NCBI GenBank assembly: GCA_040776905.1
Contig: JAXGZQ010000003.1
Span: 1-64,000, forward strand
Source of the DNA: SLHU01 sp009929975
GTDB lineage: Bacteria > Bacillota > Clostridia > Saccharofermentanales > UBA5734
Length of the DNA stretch: 64,000 nucleotides
Direction of reading: 5' to 3'
In this document: piece after piece, positions 52,323-60,381 of the stretch
How the letters are laid out: every line of letters begins with the position of its first letter
How positions within the stretch are numbered: position 1 is the stretch's first letter
Position numbers and translations under genes: made by a program
Notes under the pieces: generated by a model
Seen by the model: only the letters and a program-made list of their open reading frames with translations
Database searches by the model: none
Told to the model about the DNA's origin: nothing

Positions 52323-53528
52323 TTACAGCTTCACGCCGCAGATAACAGCCGTCTCCTGAGCGATCGCCAGTTCTTCATTGGTCGGTACGACGAGCACTTT
52401 GACACGCGAATGATCCGTTGAAACTATGGCTTCACGAGATTTAACCGCGGCGTTGCGGTATGGATCTATCTCAATGCCCATATAGCTGAGGCCTTCACAG
52501 CTGCCGTAACGGATGTCTGAGTTATTCTCACCAATTCCGGCCGTAAAGACCACAGCGTCAACGCCGCCCATCGCGGCCGCGTAAGACCCGATAAACTGGC
52601 GGCAGCGATATTTGAACATATCCAATGCCAGAGACGCCCGCTTATGGCCTTCGCCCGCCGCGATATACAGGTCGCGGAAATCACTGCTGACGCCGGAGAT
52701 TCCTGAGACACCGGATTTCCGATTCATCAGATCATCCACCTCGCGGGTATTCAGTTTTTCCTTTTCCATGAGAAAGGTCACGATCGCGGGATCGATGTCG
52801 CCGCAGCGGGTTCCCATGCACAGTCCGGCCAGCGGTGTCAGTCCCATGGAGGTATCGACACACTGGCCGTTGCGGACAGCGGCGATGGAAGAACCATTAC
52901 CCAGGTGGCAGGTGATGATCTTCAGGGTGTCATAGGGCTTGCCGAGGATATCAGCCGCCCGCCGCGAGACATAACTGTGGGATGTTCCGTGAAAACCGTA
53001 TTTGCGGATACCATGCCGTTCATACAAGTCATAAGGCAGCGCGTACATGAATGCCTTGGCCGGCATGGTCTGATGAAAGGCCGTATCGAAAACGGCAACC
53101 TGCGGTACACCGGGCATCGCTTCCTCGCAAGACTCGATGCCTGTCATGTTCGCCGGATTATGCAGCGGCGCGAGATCGAAGCAGGAACGGATCGCCCGTT
53201 TGACCTCAGGTGTGATCAGCACCGATGACGCGAATGATTCTCCACCATGGACGACACGGTGTCCGACCGCCTCAATTTCCTGCATTTCCTTAATGACGCC
53301 ATGCTCTGCTGATGTCAGGACATCAAGAACTGCGGTGATGGCGGCTTTATGATTTGGCATTTCAACCGTAAGATAGATTTTCTCATCTCCCTGGCCGGTA
53401 TGGACCAGCTGGGAATCCTTCTGCCCGATCCGCTCGGCCAGACCTTTGGCCAGAATATCGCCGGTTACGGCATTCATCAACTGATATTTCAGTGATGAAC
53501 TGCCGGCATTGATTACGAGTACCTTCAT
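52323..53528 (-). CDS. ackA: Acetate kinase
   Basis: AckA converts acetyl phosphate and ADP to acetate and ATP, the energy-yielding end of anaerobic acetate production. The 401 residues show VLVINAGSSSLKYQL, GHRVVHGGESF, the active site FDTAFHQTMP, CHLGNGSSIAAV and VFTAGIGENN. It follows pta by 54 bp, the classical pair. All catalytic motifs are intact. Confidence 0.97.
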   Translation of the reverse strand: MKVLVINAGSSSLKYQLMNAVTGDILAKGLAERIGQKDSQLVHTGQGDEKIYLTVEMPNHKAAITAVLDVLTSAEHGVIKEMQEIEAVGHRVVHGGESFASSVLITPEVKRAIRSCFDLAPLHNPANMTGIESCEEAMPGVPQVAVFDTAFHQTMPAKAFMYALPYDLYERHGIRKYGFHGTSHSYVSRRAADILGKPYDTLKIITCHLGNGSSIAAVRNGQCVDTSMGLTPLAGLCMGTRCGDIDPAIVTFLMEKEKLNTREVDDLMNRKSGVSGISGVSSDFRDLYIAAGEGHKRASLALDMFKYRCRQFIGSYAAAMGGVDAVVFTAGIGENNSDIRYGSCEGLSYMGIEIDPYRNAAVKSREAIVSTDHSRVKVLVVPTNEELAIAQETAVICGVKL

Positions 53529-53582
53529 TCCATTATCTCCTGTCTCTGCTATGGGATCCGCTTCTGATGAGATCCGGACAGC

Positions 53583-54572
53583 TCAGTCCTGGGCCTGGAC
53601 CGCAGTGATCGCGACAACGCCGACGATGTCCTCAGCGATGCAGCCGCGGGATAGGTCGTTGACCGGTCGGGCGATTCCCTGGGTGATCGGGCCGTATGCT
53701 TCTGCTTTTGCCAGACGTTGGACCAGTTTATAGCCAATATTACCGGCATTGAGATCCGGGAAGACCAGTACATTCGCCTTGCCGGCAACGGAGCTGCCCG
53801 CGGCTTTACTGGCGGCGACAGAGGGAACGATCGCCGCGTCGAGCTGGAGTTCCCCATCAAGATGAAGCTGAGGCGCTTTGGCCTTCGCCAGCCGGGTCGC
53901 TTCAATCACTTTTTCCGTCAATTCGCTTTTCGCGCTGCCATATGTAGAATAGGACAGCATGGCGACTTCCGGTTCCTGTCCTGTCAGCTGCCGGAAGGTA
54001 TGGGCGGATGAAATGGCGATTTCCGAGAGCTGGTCCGCGTCGGGATTCTCGACCAGTCCGCTGTCCGCAAACAGGAAGGTGCCATGAAAACCGAATTCAC
54101 TATTGGGAACAGCCATCATGAACAGAGCAGACACCAGCTTGGTTCCCGGCGCTGTTTTGAGAATTTGAAGCGCGGGGCGCAGGGTATCTGATGTGCTGTG
54201 AATCGCACCGGCCACCATACCGTCGGCCATCTCATTCTTGACCATCATCACCGCGAAATAGATCGGGTCGAGCATCAGCGCTTTGGCTTTTTCCAGCGTC
54301 ATGCCCTTCTTCTCTCTCATTTTGCAGAATTGCGCGGCAAATGTCTCATAATGCTCGCTGTCAGCCGGACAGACAATCTCAGCAGCCGACAAGTCCAGAT
54401 CTTCCGCTCTGGAAACAATCTCATCACGGCGCCCGATCAGGATGATATCAGCGATATCTCTTTCAATGACCAAGGCGGCTGCTTCCAGCACCCGGCGATC
54501 TTCAGACTCCGGCAGAATAATGGTCTTTCTGTCGCGTCTTGCCTTCTCAATGACGGAATCAATGAAACCCAT
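53583..54572 (-). CDS. pta: Phosphate acetyltransferase
   Basis: Pta turns acetyl-CoA and phosphate into acetyl phosphate for AckA. The 329-residue protein is the short catalytic form without the regulatory N-terminal domain, typical of Firmicutes. It has IILPESEDRRVLEAA, DGMVAGAIHSTSDTLRPALQ, MLSYSTYGSAK and LVFPDLNAGNIGYKL. A near-consensus promoter lies upstream. With ackA it supports a fermentative, acetate-forming host. Confidence 0.96.
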   Translation of the reverse strand: MGFIDSVIEKARRDRKTIILPESEDRRVLEAAALVIERDIADIILIGRRDEIVSRAEDLDLSAAEIVCPADSEHYETFAAQFCKMREKKGMTLEKAKALMLDPIYFAVMMVKNEMADGMVAGAIHSTSDTLRPALQILKTAPGTKLVSALFMMAVPNSEFGFHGTFLFADSGLVENPDADQLSEIAISSAHTFRQLTGQEPEVAMLSYSTYGSAKSELTEKVIEATRLAKAKAPQLHLDGELQLDAAIVPSVAASKAAGSSVAGKANVLVFPDLNAGNIGYKLVQRLAKAEAYGPITQGIARPVNDLSRGCIAEDIVGVVAITAVQAQD

Positions 54573-54608
54573 AATAAACCTTCTTTCGCGTGTGAAATAA
54601 CGCCCATC

Positions 54609-54637
54609 AGTATACCCAATATTCCGTCAATGTTCAA
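54609..54637 (-). promoter_or_regulatory. pta-ackA promoter
   Basis: On the minus strand TTGAAC (54637-54632), 17 bp, TATACT (54614-54609), placed about 36 bp before the pta ATG. Confidence 0.6.
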
Positions 54638-54639
54638 CT

Positions 54640-55218
54640 TCAGGATGTCAATTGAGAGACGGCGGCACGATTTTTCCGTCGAACCGGCCGGCTCATGTAT
54701 AATCCCAGCCACAGCACACCCGCCGCGATCAGAAAATCACCGAGACTGACCATATAGGTGCCAAAGGTCCAGACGGGGTAGAGATCAGCCAGAAACAACA
54801 GAGGTTCATGGCCTGACGCGGTAAAATAGTGAGGCACCGAATTGATCTGGGCCGCGGCCGCCTCACCGAAGCGATCGATCGCGGGACCGACCGGCATCCG
54901 TCCTCCGTTGGCGATAATGACCAGACCATTGAGCAGGCCGCCGGCGAAAATGAACCAGATCCCCGGTTTGCGCCGGTTGACCAGCAAAAAAACCGACATC
55001 GCGGCCAGCTGGAGCGCTGCGATCACACTGCGCCACAGCGACACATGGTCTGAGCCGGCCAGCCAATCGGAAAAGAAATGGACAGATAACAGCCATGAAA
55101 GTATGAACGCACTGAAAAGCAACGGCAGCAGGCGGAATCGCTTGTGCAGAAGGCTGCGCCAGCGGCCGCCCGTCAGCAGGCCGAGGACGAGACCGAGAAT
55201 CGCCGCTGTGATAATCAA
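54640..55218 (-). CDS. DUF5317 membrane protein
   Basis: A 192-residue membrane protein with about four to five hydrophobic helices and the DUF5317 signature NGLVIIANGGRMPVGP followed by a loop and VWTFGTYMVSLGDFLIAAGV. The family is found in Firmicutes and Actinobacteria, often near signalling proteins; function unknown. It starts 19 bp after the HD-GYP gene, so the two are probably co-expressed. Confidence 0.8.
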   Translation of the reverse strand: MIITAAILGLVLGLLTGGRWRSLLHKRFRLLPLLFSAFILSWLLSVHFFSDWLAGSDHVSLWRSVIAALQLAAMSVFLLVNRRKPGIWFIFAGGLLNGLVIIANGGRMPVGPAIDRFGEAAAAQINSVPHYFTASGHEPLLFLADLYPVWTFGTYMVSLGDFLIAAGVLWLGLYMSRPVRRKNRAAVSQLTS

Positions 55219-55237
55219 ATCGCCACCTCCGCCGTCG

Positions 55238-56584
55238 TCAGAAAGAAATCAGATCATGCAGGTTGGCTGTCGGGGCGAGACTCTTTTGCTTCTCGAGTCC
55301 GCTGATCAGCGCTTCCACAACGTCCGGCGCGAATTGCGTACCGGCATATATCCGCATCTCTTCTGTGGCTCTCTCCAGGTTCATCGCGCCGTGATAGGAT
55401 CGATCTGATGTCATCGCGTCAAAGGAATCTGCCACACAGAGGATCTGCGATTCCAGCAGACGTGAGTCAGCCAGCGCTTCCGGCGTCTGTGGATACCCGC
55501 TGCCGTCATAATGGACATGGTGGGAATGGATCAGGCGGATTTCCTTTTTCAGGTACTGGATCCCGGAGAGCATTTGGGCACCGATTTCCGGATGACGCTG
55601 GATTTCCTGATATTCTTCATCGGTCAGATCGCCTGGTTTGTTGAGAATCGCCTCACTGACGCCGATCTTGCCGATATCATGGAGAAGCGACGCGTATTTC
55701 AATACCTTGGTCCGTTCACTGGACAAGTTCATTTCACGGGCGATAATCTCACAATATTTCTCGACGCGGCGGGCATGACCGACCGTGTAGCGATCCTTCG
55801 CCTCCAGTGCTGCCGAAAGTGCCTTGATTGTATCGATATAGCCTCTTTGAACTGAGATGAATCCAACATAAGCATAGCGGAACAGCAGAAAGGGCGCGAA
55901 GAACAGCAGCAAGGCCAGAAAGCCGAAGGCATGATAGACGGCCGCGAGCGAGACGCCCAGGGTGCCGATCATGATCATGCTGATCACGGACCAGCGGAAA
56001 ATCCGGAACCAGTCATGCATCAGCGTCTGCGGATGTTCGATCGTCAGTGAGAAATAGATGACGATCATCAGTGTATTGACGACGATATAGACGATCAGAC
56101 CAGCGATGATTGCCGGTAGCTGTCTGACCAGATGCAGGAAGCTGTCTCCGATCGACAAAGGGCCCGCGGCCAGAAGATAGGTTCCACCCAGGGCCTCAAA
56201 TACAATACCGCAAAAAAAGATCGAGAGAATATAGTTTGAGGCATTGAACAGGCTTTTATAGATCGGGGTATTGAAAACATGCAGCTTATGGCCGCGGCCG
56301 GAATCCATGACAGAAAAAAAGGCGGTACTGAATGAAACCCAGACCGCCGCCGGCAGACCAAAGAGAAGCAGCGCGCTGATGTCGATCGCGAATGAGATGG
56401 AAATCGCCTTGTCATCATCGATCGCCAGGCCTTGCGACTCGGCGATAACCGCTAGAAGGGAGAAATATAGAACCGCCGGCAGAATCGTGGACAGCGGGCT
56501 GATGTTCAGCACCGTCTGCTGGACCATGAGTCCGATTCCTGCCGCGATGCAGACTAATAAATAGATGGTTCCGGTTTTCTTCAC
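55238..56584 (-). CDS. Membrane-bound HD-GYP domain phosphodiesterase-like protein
   Basis: Residues 1-250 form about eight membrane helices and loops, a sensor-like region. The C-terminal half is an HD-GYP domain, which in other proteins breaks down cyclic-di-GMP: KDRYTVGHARRVEKYC, LLHDIGKIGV, KPGDLTDEEYQEIQRHP and HHVHYDGSGYP. The usual Glu of HHExxDGxGYP is Val here, while HD and GYP remain. The frame is open to 56692, but GTG 56584 with AGGA upstream fits better because it starts directly before the first helix. A palindrome and a tiny peptide gene precede it. Confidence 0.87.
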   Translation of the reverse strand: MKKTGTIYLLVCIAAGIGLMVQQTVLNISPLSTILPAVLYFSLLAVIAESQGLAIDDDKAISISFAIDISALLLFGLPAAVWVSFSTAFFSVMDSGRGHKLHVFNTPIYKSLFNASNYILSIFFCGIVFEALGGTYLLAAGPLSIGDSFLHLVRQLPAIIAGLIVYIVVNTLMIVIYFSLTIEHPQTLMHDWFRIFRWSVISMIMIGTLGVSLAAVYHAFGFLALLLFFAPFLLFRYAYVGFISVQRGYIDTIKALSAALEAKDRYTVGHARRVEKYCEIIAREMNLSSERTKVLKYASLLHDIGKIGVSEAILNKPGDLTDEEYQEIQRHPEIGAQMLSGIQYLKKEIRLIHSHHVHYDGSGYPQTPEALADSRLLESQILCVADSFDAMTSDRSYHGAMNLERATEEMRIYAGTQFAPDVVEALISGLEKQKSLAPTANLHDLISF

Positions 56585-56657
56585 GTATTCCTGTAAATCC
56601 TTCCAGATTAGTCGAAAGATCAGATTATATAAAAAGACAGACCAGCGGGATGTCAAT

Positions 56658-56692
56658 ATGTTATACCTTCGATCGTGCCGAACGTATAACAT
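56658..56692. repeat. 35-bp interrupted palindrome
   Basis: ATGTTATAC (56658-56666) and GTATAACAT (56684-56692) are perfect complements, with TTCG/CGAA (56668-56671 and 56679-56682) continuing inside after one mismatch. It lies between the peptide gene and the HD-GYP gene, 74 bp before the preferred start of the latter. It could be an operator or a hairpin in the shared transcript. Confidence 0.6.
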
Positions 56693-56704
56693 GTGCTTGA
56701 GAAA

Positions 56705-56788
56705 TCAGAGTACTCTCCAATTTGCACCGGTGGCAAGAACCATCGCGAGCAGTGTTGCGATAACGCTAAGGATTCTTCTGAATTTCAT
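56705..56788 (-). CDS. 27-residue hydrophobic peptide
   Basis: An ATG at 56788, nine bases after a perfect AAGGAGG, opens a 27-codon frame: a basic start (MKFRRI), a hydrophobic core (LSVIATLLAMVLATGA) and a short end, NWRVL. This looks like a bare signal peptide or a small membrane peptide. AgrD-type autoinducer precursors start similarly, but there is no cysteine and no agrB nearby. It could also be a leader peptide for the HD-GYP gene. The ribosome site is the main evidence. Confidence 0.5.
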   Translation of the reverse strand: MKFRRILSVIATLLAMVLATGANWRVL

Positions 56789-56900
56789 GATGAACAACCT
56801 CCTTCTTGTACTCTACCTCTTCGCTATTCAGGCAGGTTGTTCCGCTTCGCTCTGCTGGTCTGTCTTTTCACCTCTTTCAGGCTCTGTACTCAGAGCTCAA

Positions 56901-57557
56901 CTAAGTCCGTTTCGGCCGGCTGATCGGCCGGTTCAGGGCCGAGAGAACGGACATGACAACGGAGTGCATCTCCATCTCCGGGCTGGCAGCCGGCGCGATC
57001 CCGTACAGCATATAATCACCAAAGGGCTCAGTCATCGCCACTGCCGTTGTACAGCAGGTGGTCCCGGCGATCTCTATCTGCTTGAGTTCAAGCAGCGTCA
57101 GCTCACATTCAGGGCCGCGGCAGGCCTTCAGCGCGTTGAGACAGGCATAAGCCGCCGTATGCAGCCGCGTCTTACCGTGCAAGGGTCCGCGGCTGTGGCC
57201 TTCATAGGTCTTGTCGCCCCGGGCGAGGACAACCGTCACATCCTGATTCTGGCTGTCCAGATTCAAGGTAATCCGCCGGATCATCAGACGAGGTTCACTG
57301 CCCTTCCCCGGCAGCAGCATATGGCTGCCAACCTGGGCGACACTGATCATCTTATAGTCAAGATCAAGTCCGAGCATCGCCATGGCAGCGGACTGGATAT
57401 CCCGGACCAGCTGCTTTGGTGATTTGCTCAGATCACTCAGGACATGGATTTCTGTAATGGAATCGTCATTATTGAGGACGGTTCGAGCCGCGACCACGCC
57501 ACTCAGGCGTGAAATCAGCTGATCCAGTTCAACTTGAAGATCAATTATCTCCTGCAT
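56901..57557 (-). CDS. Conserved protein of unknown function, 218 aa
   Basis: No named family is recognised. The N-terminal 100 residues look conserved and structured: SGVVAARTVLNNDDSITEIH, VLSDLSKSPKQLVRDIQSA and DYKMISVAQV, a segment of a type seen in unannotated proteins of Clostridia. The remainder has HTAAYACLNALKAC and an alternating hydrophobic region ending in a basic tail. No signal peptide or membrane helix is seen. A TGATACAAT extended -10 (57622-57630) may serve it. It stands alone between two unrelated genes. Confidence 0.7.
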   Translation of the reverse strand: MQEIIDLQVELDQLISRLSGVVAARTVLNNDDSITEIHVLSDLSKSPKQLVRDIQSAAMAMLGLDLDYKMISVAQVGSHMLLPGKGSEPRLMIRRITLNLDSQNQDVTVVLARGDKTYEGHSRGPLHGKTRLHTAAYACLNALKACRGPECELTLLELKQIEIAGTTCCTTAVAMTEPFGDYMLYGIAPAASPEMEMHSVVMSVLSALNRPISRPKRT

Positions 57558-57685
57558 GGCTTCCTCCTGCTGTCATTGACCGGTGCCCGTGGTTATTGTC
57601 AATAAATCCATACTATCGACCATTGTATCACAAATCAGATTACATTCTGACATCAGCATATTGCATTTTCATGGCATTTATGATT

Positions 57686-58954
57686 TCAGCGGAGAACAAG
57701 CAAGGCCATCAGATTATCAACACTCCAGACACGGACCAGAGCATCCGGTTCAATCCTGAAGATCGCCGAGCGGACGTCACTGGTCTGACTGGTCGCGCGA
57801 TATGAGAGCAGGCGGTCGACTGCCAGATTATACAGGACAGGGTCATCAGCGGTCAGCGCCAGTCTGGCGGCCAGCGCATAGATCAGAGGTCGTTCCCCTT
57901 CCACAGCCGGATCCCCCTGGACGGAGTGATACGCCATATACAGGGCGCCGCGATTGTACAACTGGTCCTTAAGCCAGCTGAGGCAGCGCTCCGGCAGCTG
58001 GCCGATTTCAGCCAGGTGAATCATCGCCCGCAGCGACGGCTCAAGCTCAAGATAAGGCTGGTCGCCGCTGAACAGAACATATTGCCGGTCGTCTGCGCTC
58101 CAGGCTAAAGCGAATAACGGCAATTCATCACCGGCATAACCGTCTTGTATGACGCGTAAGGCCTCGTCCCGCAAAGGCTGCCACTTCTCATCAATCTGGA
58201 TCAAGTCGGTCAATGCCAGCAGATCTAGATCCGCCAGACGGACGACCGTCAGGATCGGGACAGTGGGATCTGGCGTCGGCGTCGCAGTTGGCCGGGGCGT
58301 CGGTGTCGCGGCCGGATCCGGTGCCGGCAGAGGTGACGGCACCGCTACCGGAAGACCTGAAGGCAGTTTCCCGTCATAGTCGGCCAGCAGCTGGTCGGAC
58401 AAGGCCTGCAAGGCGTCAAGCCGGCCGGCATCCGGCCACAGCGTCATGGACTGGCCCAGCAGCTGCAGCACCTGCTGCTGCTCAGCCGGCAGCCACCGGT
58501 TGTCGCCGGACAGCGGAAATCGCGATCCACCTGATTCGAGCCATTGTGTGCTGAACGCTTCCCACCAGTCGGTAAAATCACGCCGGTCCTTCTGCTCAAG
58601 CAGAAGCTGACCGTAGAGGAGCTGGTCAGACAGCAGTGCCGAATCAGATCGTTGGGCCGGCGGCTGGCGGAGCGGACCGGCCTGCTGATACCATTCATAC
58701 CAGACCAGCCCGTCTGCCAGGCGCAATTCTGCCCGATCACGCAAAGCGGCTGTCATATCGCCATATGTATCATATAAATCAGATTGATCAGCCGGGAAGT
58801 CCGGCAGGCCGAACTGGATATCCGGTATGTCAGTACGCTTCGGCCAGAAGCGCCATATAACCGCCATGACAGCCAGCAGCAGCACAAGCACCAGAACCAG
58901 CCATAAAAGCCGGCGCTTCAGTGTTCCGCTTGCAGGTCGTATCCTCAGTTGCAT
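57686..58954 (-). CDS. Membrane-anchored GH8-like (alpha/alpha-barrel) protein
   Basis: The 422-residue protein has a basic N-terminus, one membrane anchor (LLWLVLVLVLLLAVMAVIW) and a long extracytoplasmic part. The segments DLDLLALTDLIQIDEKW, GYAGDELPLFALAW and the final VDNLMALLVL resemble glycoside hydrolase family 8-like proteins of Clostridia. A Pro/Thr-rich linker (PSPLPAPDPAATPTPRP) interrupts the domain near residue 205. The acidic catalytic residues cannot be confirmed, so activity is doubtful. ATG 58954 follows GGAG by six bases and is preferred over 58966. Confidence 0.6.
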   Translation of the reverse strand: MQLRIRPASGTLKRRLLWLVLVLVLLLAVMAVIWRFWPKRTDIPDIQFGLPDFPADQSDLYDTYGDMTAALRDRAELRLADGLVWYEWYQQAGPLRQPPAQRSDSALLSDQLLYGQLLLEQKDRRDFTDWWEAFSTQWLESGGSRFPLSGDNRWLPAEQQQVLQLLGQSMTLWPDAGRLDALQALSDQLLADYDGKLPSGLPVAVPSPLPAPDPAATPTPRPTATPTPDPTVPILTVVRLADLDLLALTDLIQIDEKWQPLRDEALRVIQDGYAGDELPLFALAWSADDRQYVLFSGDQPYLELEPSLRAMIHLAEIGQLPERCLSWLKDQLYNRGALYMAYHSVQGDPAVEGERPLIYALAARLALTADDPVLYNLAVDRLLSYRATSQTSDVRSAIFRIEPDALVRVWSVDNLMALLVLR

Positions 58955-59061
58955 GGCCATCTCCATCCGGCAGCAGAACCGCGGCCGGTCATGTCCAGTA
59001 TTTTAGCAAAAAGGCGCTCTTCTGCAAAGCACCGGCTGTGGCCGCGTGATATAATCGTGCC

Positions 59062-60339
59062 ATGGAAATTATCGCAATCATCGCTGAATATAATCCCTTT
59101 CATCTCGGACATGCCCGCCAGATCGCGGCGGCCCGCCGTTTTTTCGGTCAGGACTGTCCTGTCATCGTCGCCATGAGCGGCAGTTTCACCCAACGCGGTG
59201 AACCGGCTCTGCTCGACAAATGGACGCGGACGCGTATCGCGCTGAGCAGCGGTGCTGATCTGGTCTTCGAGCTGCCATTTATCTCCGCGACCGCCAGCGC
59301 GCAGGGTTTCGCCCGCGGGGGTGTCCGACTTCTGCAGGCCACCGGACTGCGCGCCCGTCTCGTTTTCGGCAGCGAATCCGGACAACTGGAGGATCTTGAT
59401 AAGCTGGCCGGATTTCTCGCGGATGAGTCGGATGATTTTCGTCTGGCACTGCGGCAGGGTCTTGAGGACGGCTTATCATTCGCCGCGGCACGCCAGCAGG
59501 CTGCCGCTGCCTGTCTCGAAACTCCCGAGCTAGCCGCGCTGCTGAGCCAGTCGAACAATATTCTGGCCGTTGAATATCTGATGGCCCTGCAGCTACTGAG
59601 TCCGCGGCGGCTTCAGCCCTGGACAAATCCGCGCGAAGGCCAGTCCTACCGTGAGTCATCCTGGCAAGACGATCAACAGGCCAGCGCGTCAGCGATCCGC
59701 GCCATTGTGCGCCGTCTGCGCGACCAGGATAATCTGTCACCGGCCCGGGCAGTCACTCTTTTGCGCCAGCAGATGCCGGCCGCCGCGCTGGCGGAAATAC
59801 TGCAAGCCTGGCAAAAAGGCCCGGGGCCTTTGTTCCAGGAAGACTTCGCGGTACCGATCATCAGCTTGCTGCGGCGCGCGGACGAACCGTCGATTGATCA
59901 GGTTCCCGGCATGGCTGAAGGACTTGGCCGGCGTCTGCTCGAAGCAGCCCGCCGACCAGGAACCGATGCGGGAGGCCGACTGGAAACCTTGTGCCGTGAC
60001 GCCGCAACCCGGCGTTTTCCTCGGACCCGAATCAACCGGGCCCTGCTCAGTCTGCTCAGCGGAACCACTAAGGAGGACCTCGAGCAGGCCGGTCGAAACC
60101 AGAAGCCACCCTACCTGCGGGTTCTCGGCTTTTCGCGCCAGGGACGATACCTGCTTCGAATGATGAGAAAGACAGCGGAATGTCCGATCATCCTCAACGC
60201 GTCTGATTTTCTCGAACATCAGCAAGATCCGTTTCTCTCACGGATGGCCGCGCTGGATATCCGCTCAACGGATTTATGGTTTCTGCAGGCCGGTGAACGA
60301 TGCGGCCGCGACTTTGACACCCCTCCGATAATGCGCTAA
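59062..60339 (+). CDS. tmcAL: tRNA(Met) cytidine acetate ligase
   Basis: TmcAL activates acetate with ATP and acetylates the wobble cytidine of elongator tRNA-Met. The 425-residue protein starts EIIAIIAEYNPFHLGH, the nucleotidyltransferase HxGH motif, followed by MSGSFTQRGEPAL and LVFELPFISATASAQGFA, all diagnostic of the family (formerly DUF795). Its acetate supply would come from the pta-ackA pathway nearby, though the link is only metabolic. No strong ribosome site is seen before the ATG. Its stop overlaps the tyrS promoter. Confidence 0.92.
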   Translation: MEIIAIIAEYNPFHLGHARQIAAARRFFGQDCPVIVAMSGSFTQRGEPALLDKWTRTRIALSSGADLVFELPFISATASAQGFARGGVRLLQATGLRARLVFGSESGQLEDLDKLAGFLADESDDFRLALRQGLEDGLSFAAARQQAAAACLETPELAALLSQSNNILAVEYLMALQLLSPRRLQPWTNPREGQSYRESSWQDDQQASASAIRAIVRRLRDQDNLSPARAVTLLRQQMPAAALAEILQAWQKGPGPLFQEDFAVPIISLLRRADEPSIDQVPGMAEGLGRRLLEAARRPGTDAGGRLETLCRDAATRRFPRTRINRALLSLLSGTTKEDLEQAGRNQKPPYLRVLGFSRQGRYLLRMMRKTAECPIILNASDFLEHQQDPFLSRMAALDIRSTDLWFLQAGERCGRDFDTPPIMR

Positions 60340-60342
60340 AAT
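60314..60342 (+). promoter_or_regulatory. tyrS promoter
   Basis: TTGACA (60314-60319), a 17-bp spacer and TAAAAT (60337-60342) form a consensus-like sigma-A promoter inside the end of tmcAL; the leader to the tyrS ATG is about 30 bases, too short for a T-box. Confidence 0.75.
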
Positions 60343-60381
60343 GATCCAGATCCGCCTATTTTCAGAAAGGACAACGTTAAG

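Noticed and set aside
56789..56900. Cyclic-di-GMP riboswitch before the HD-GYP gene
   Set aside because: The region holds a small GCTCTG-4-CAGAGC hairpin, but I do not find the conserved motifs of either c-di-GMP riboswitch class.
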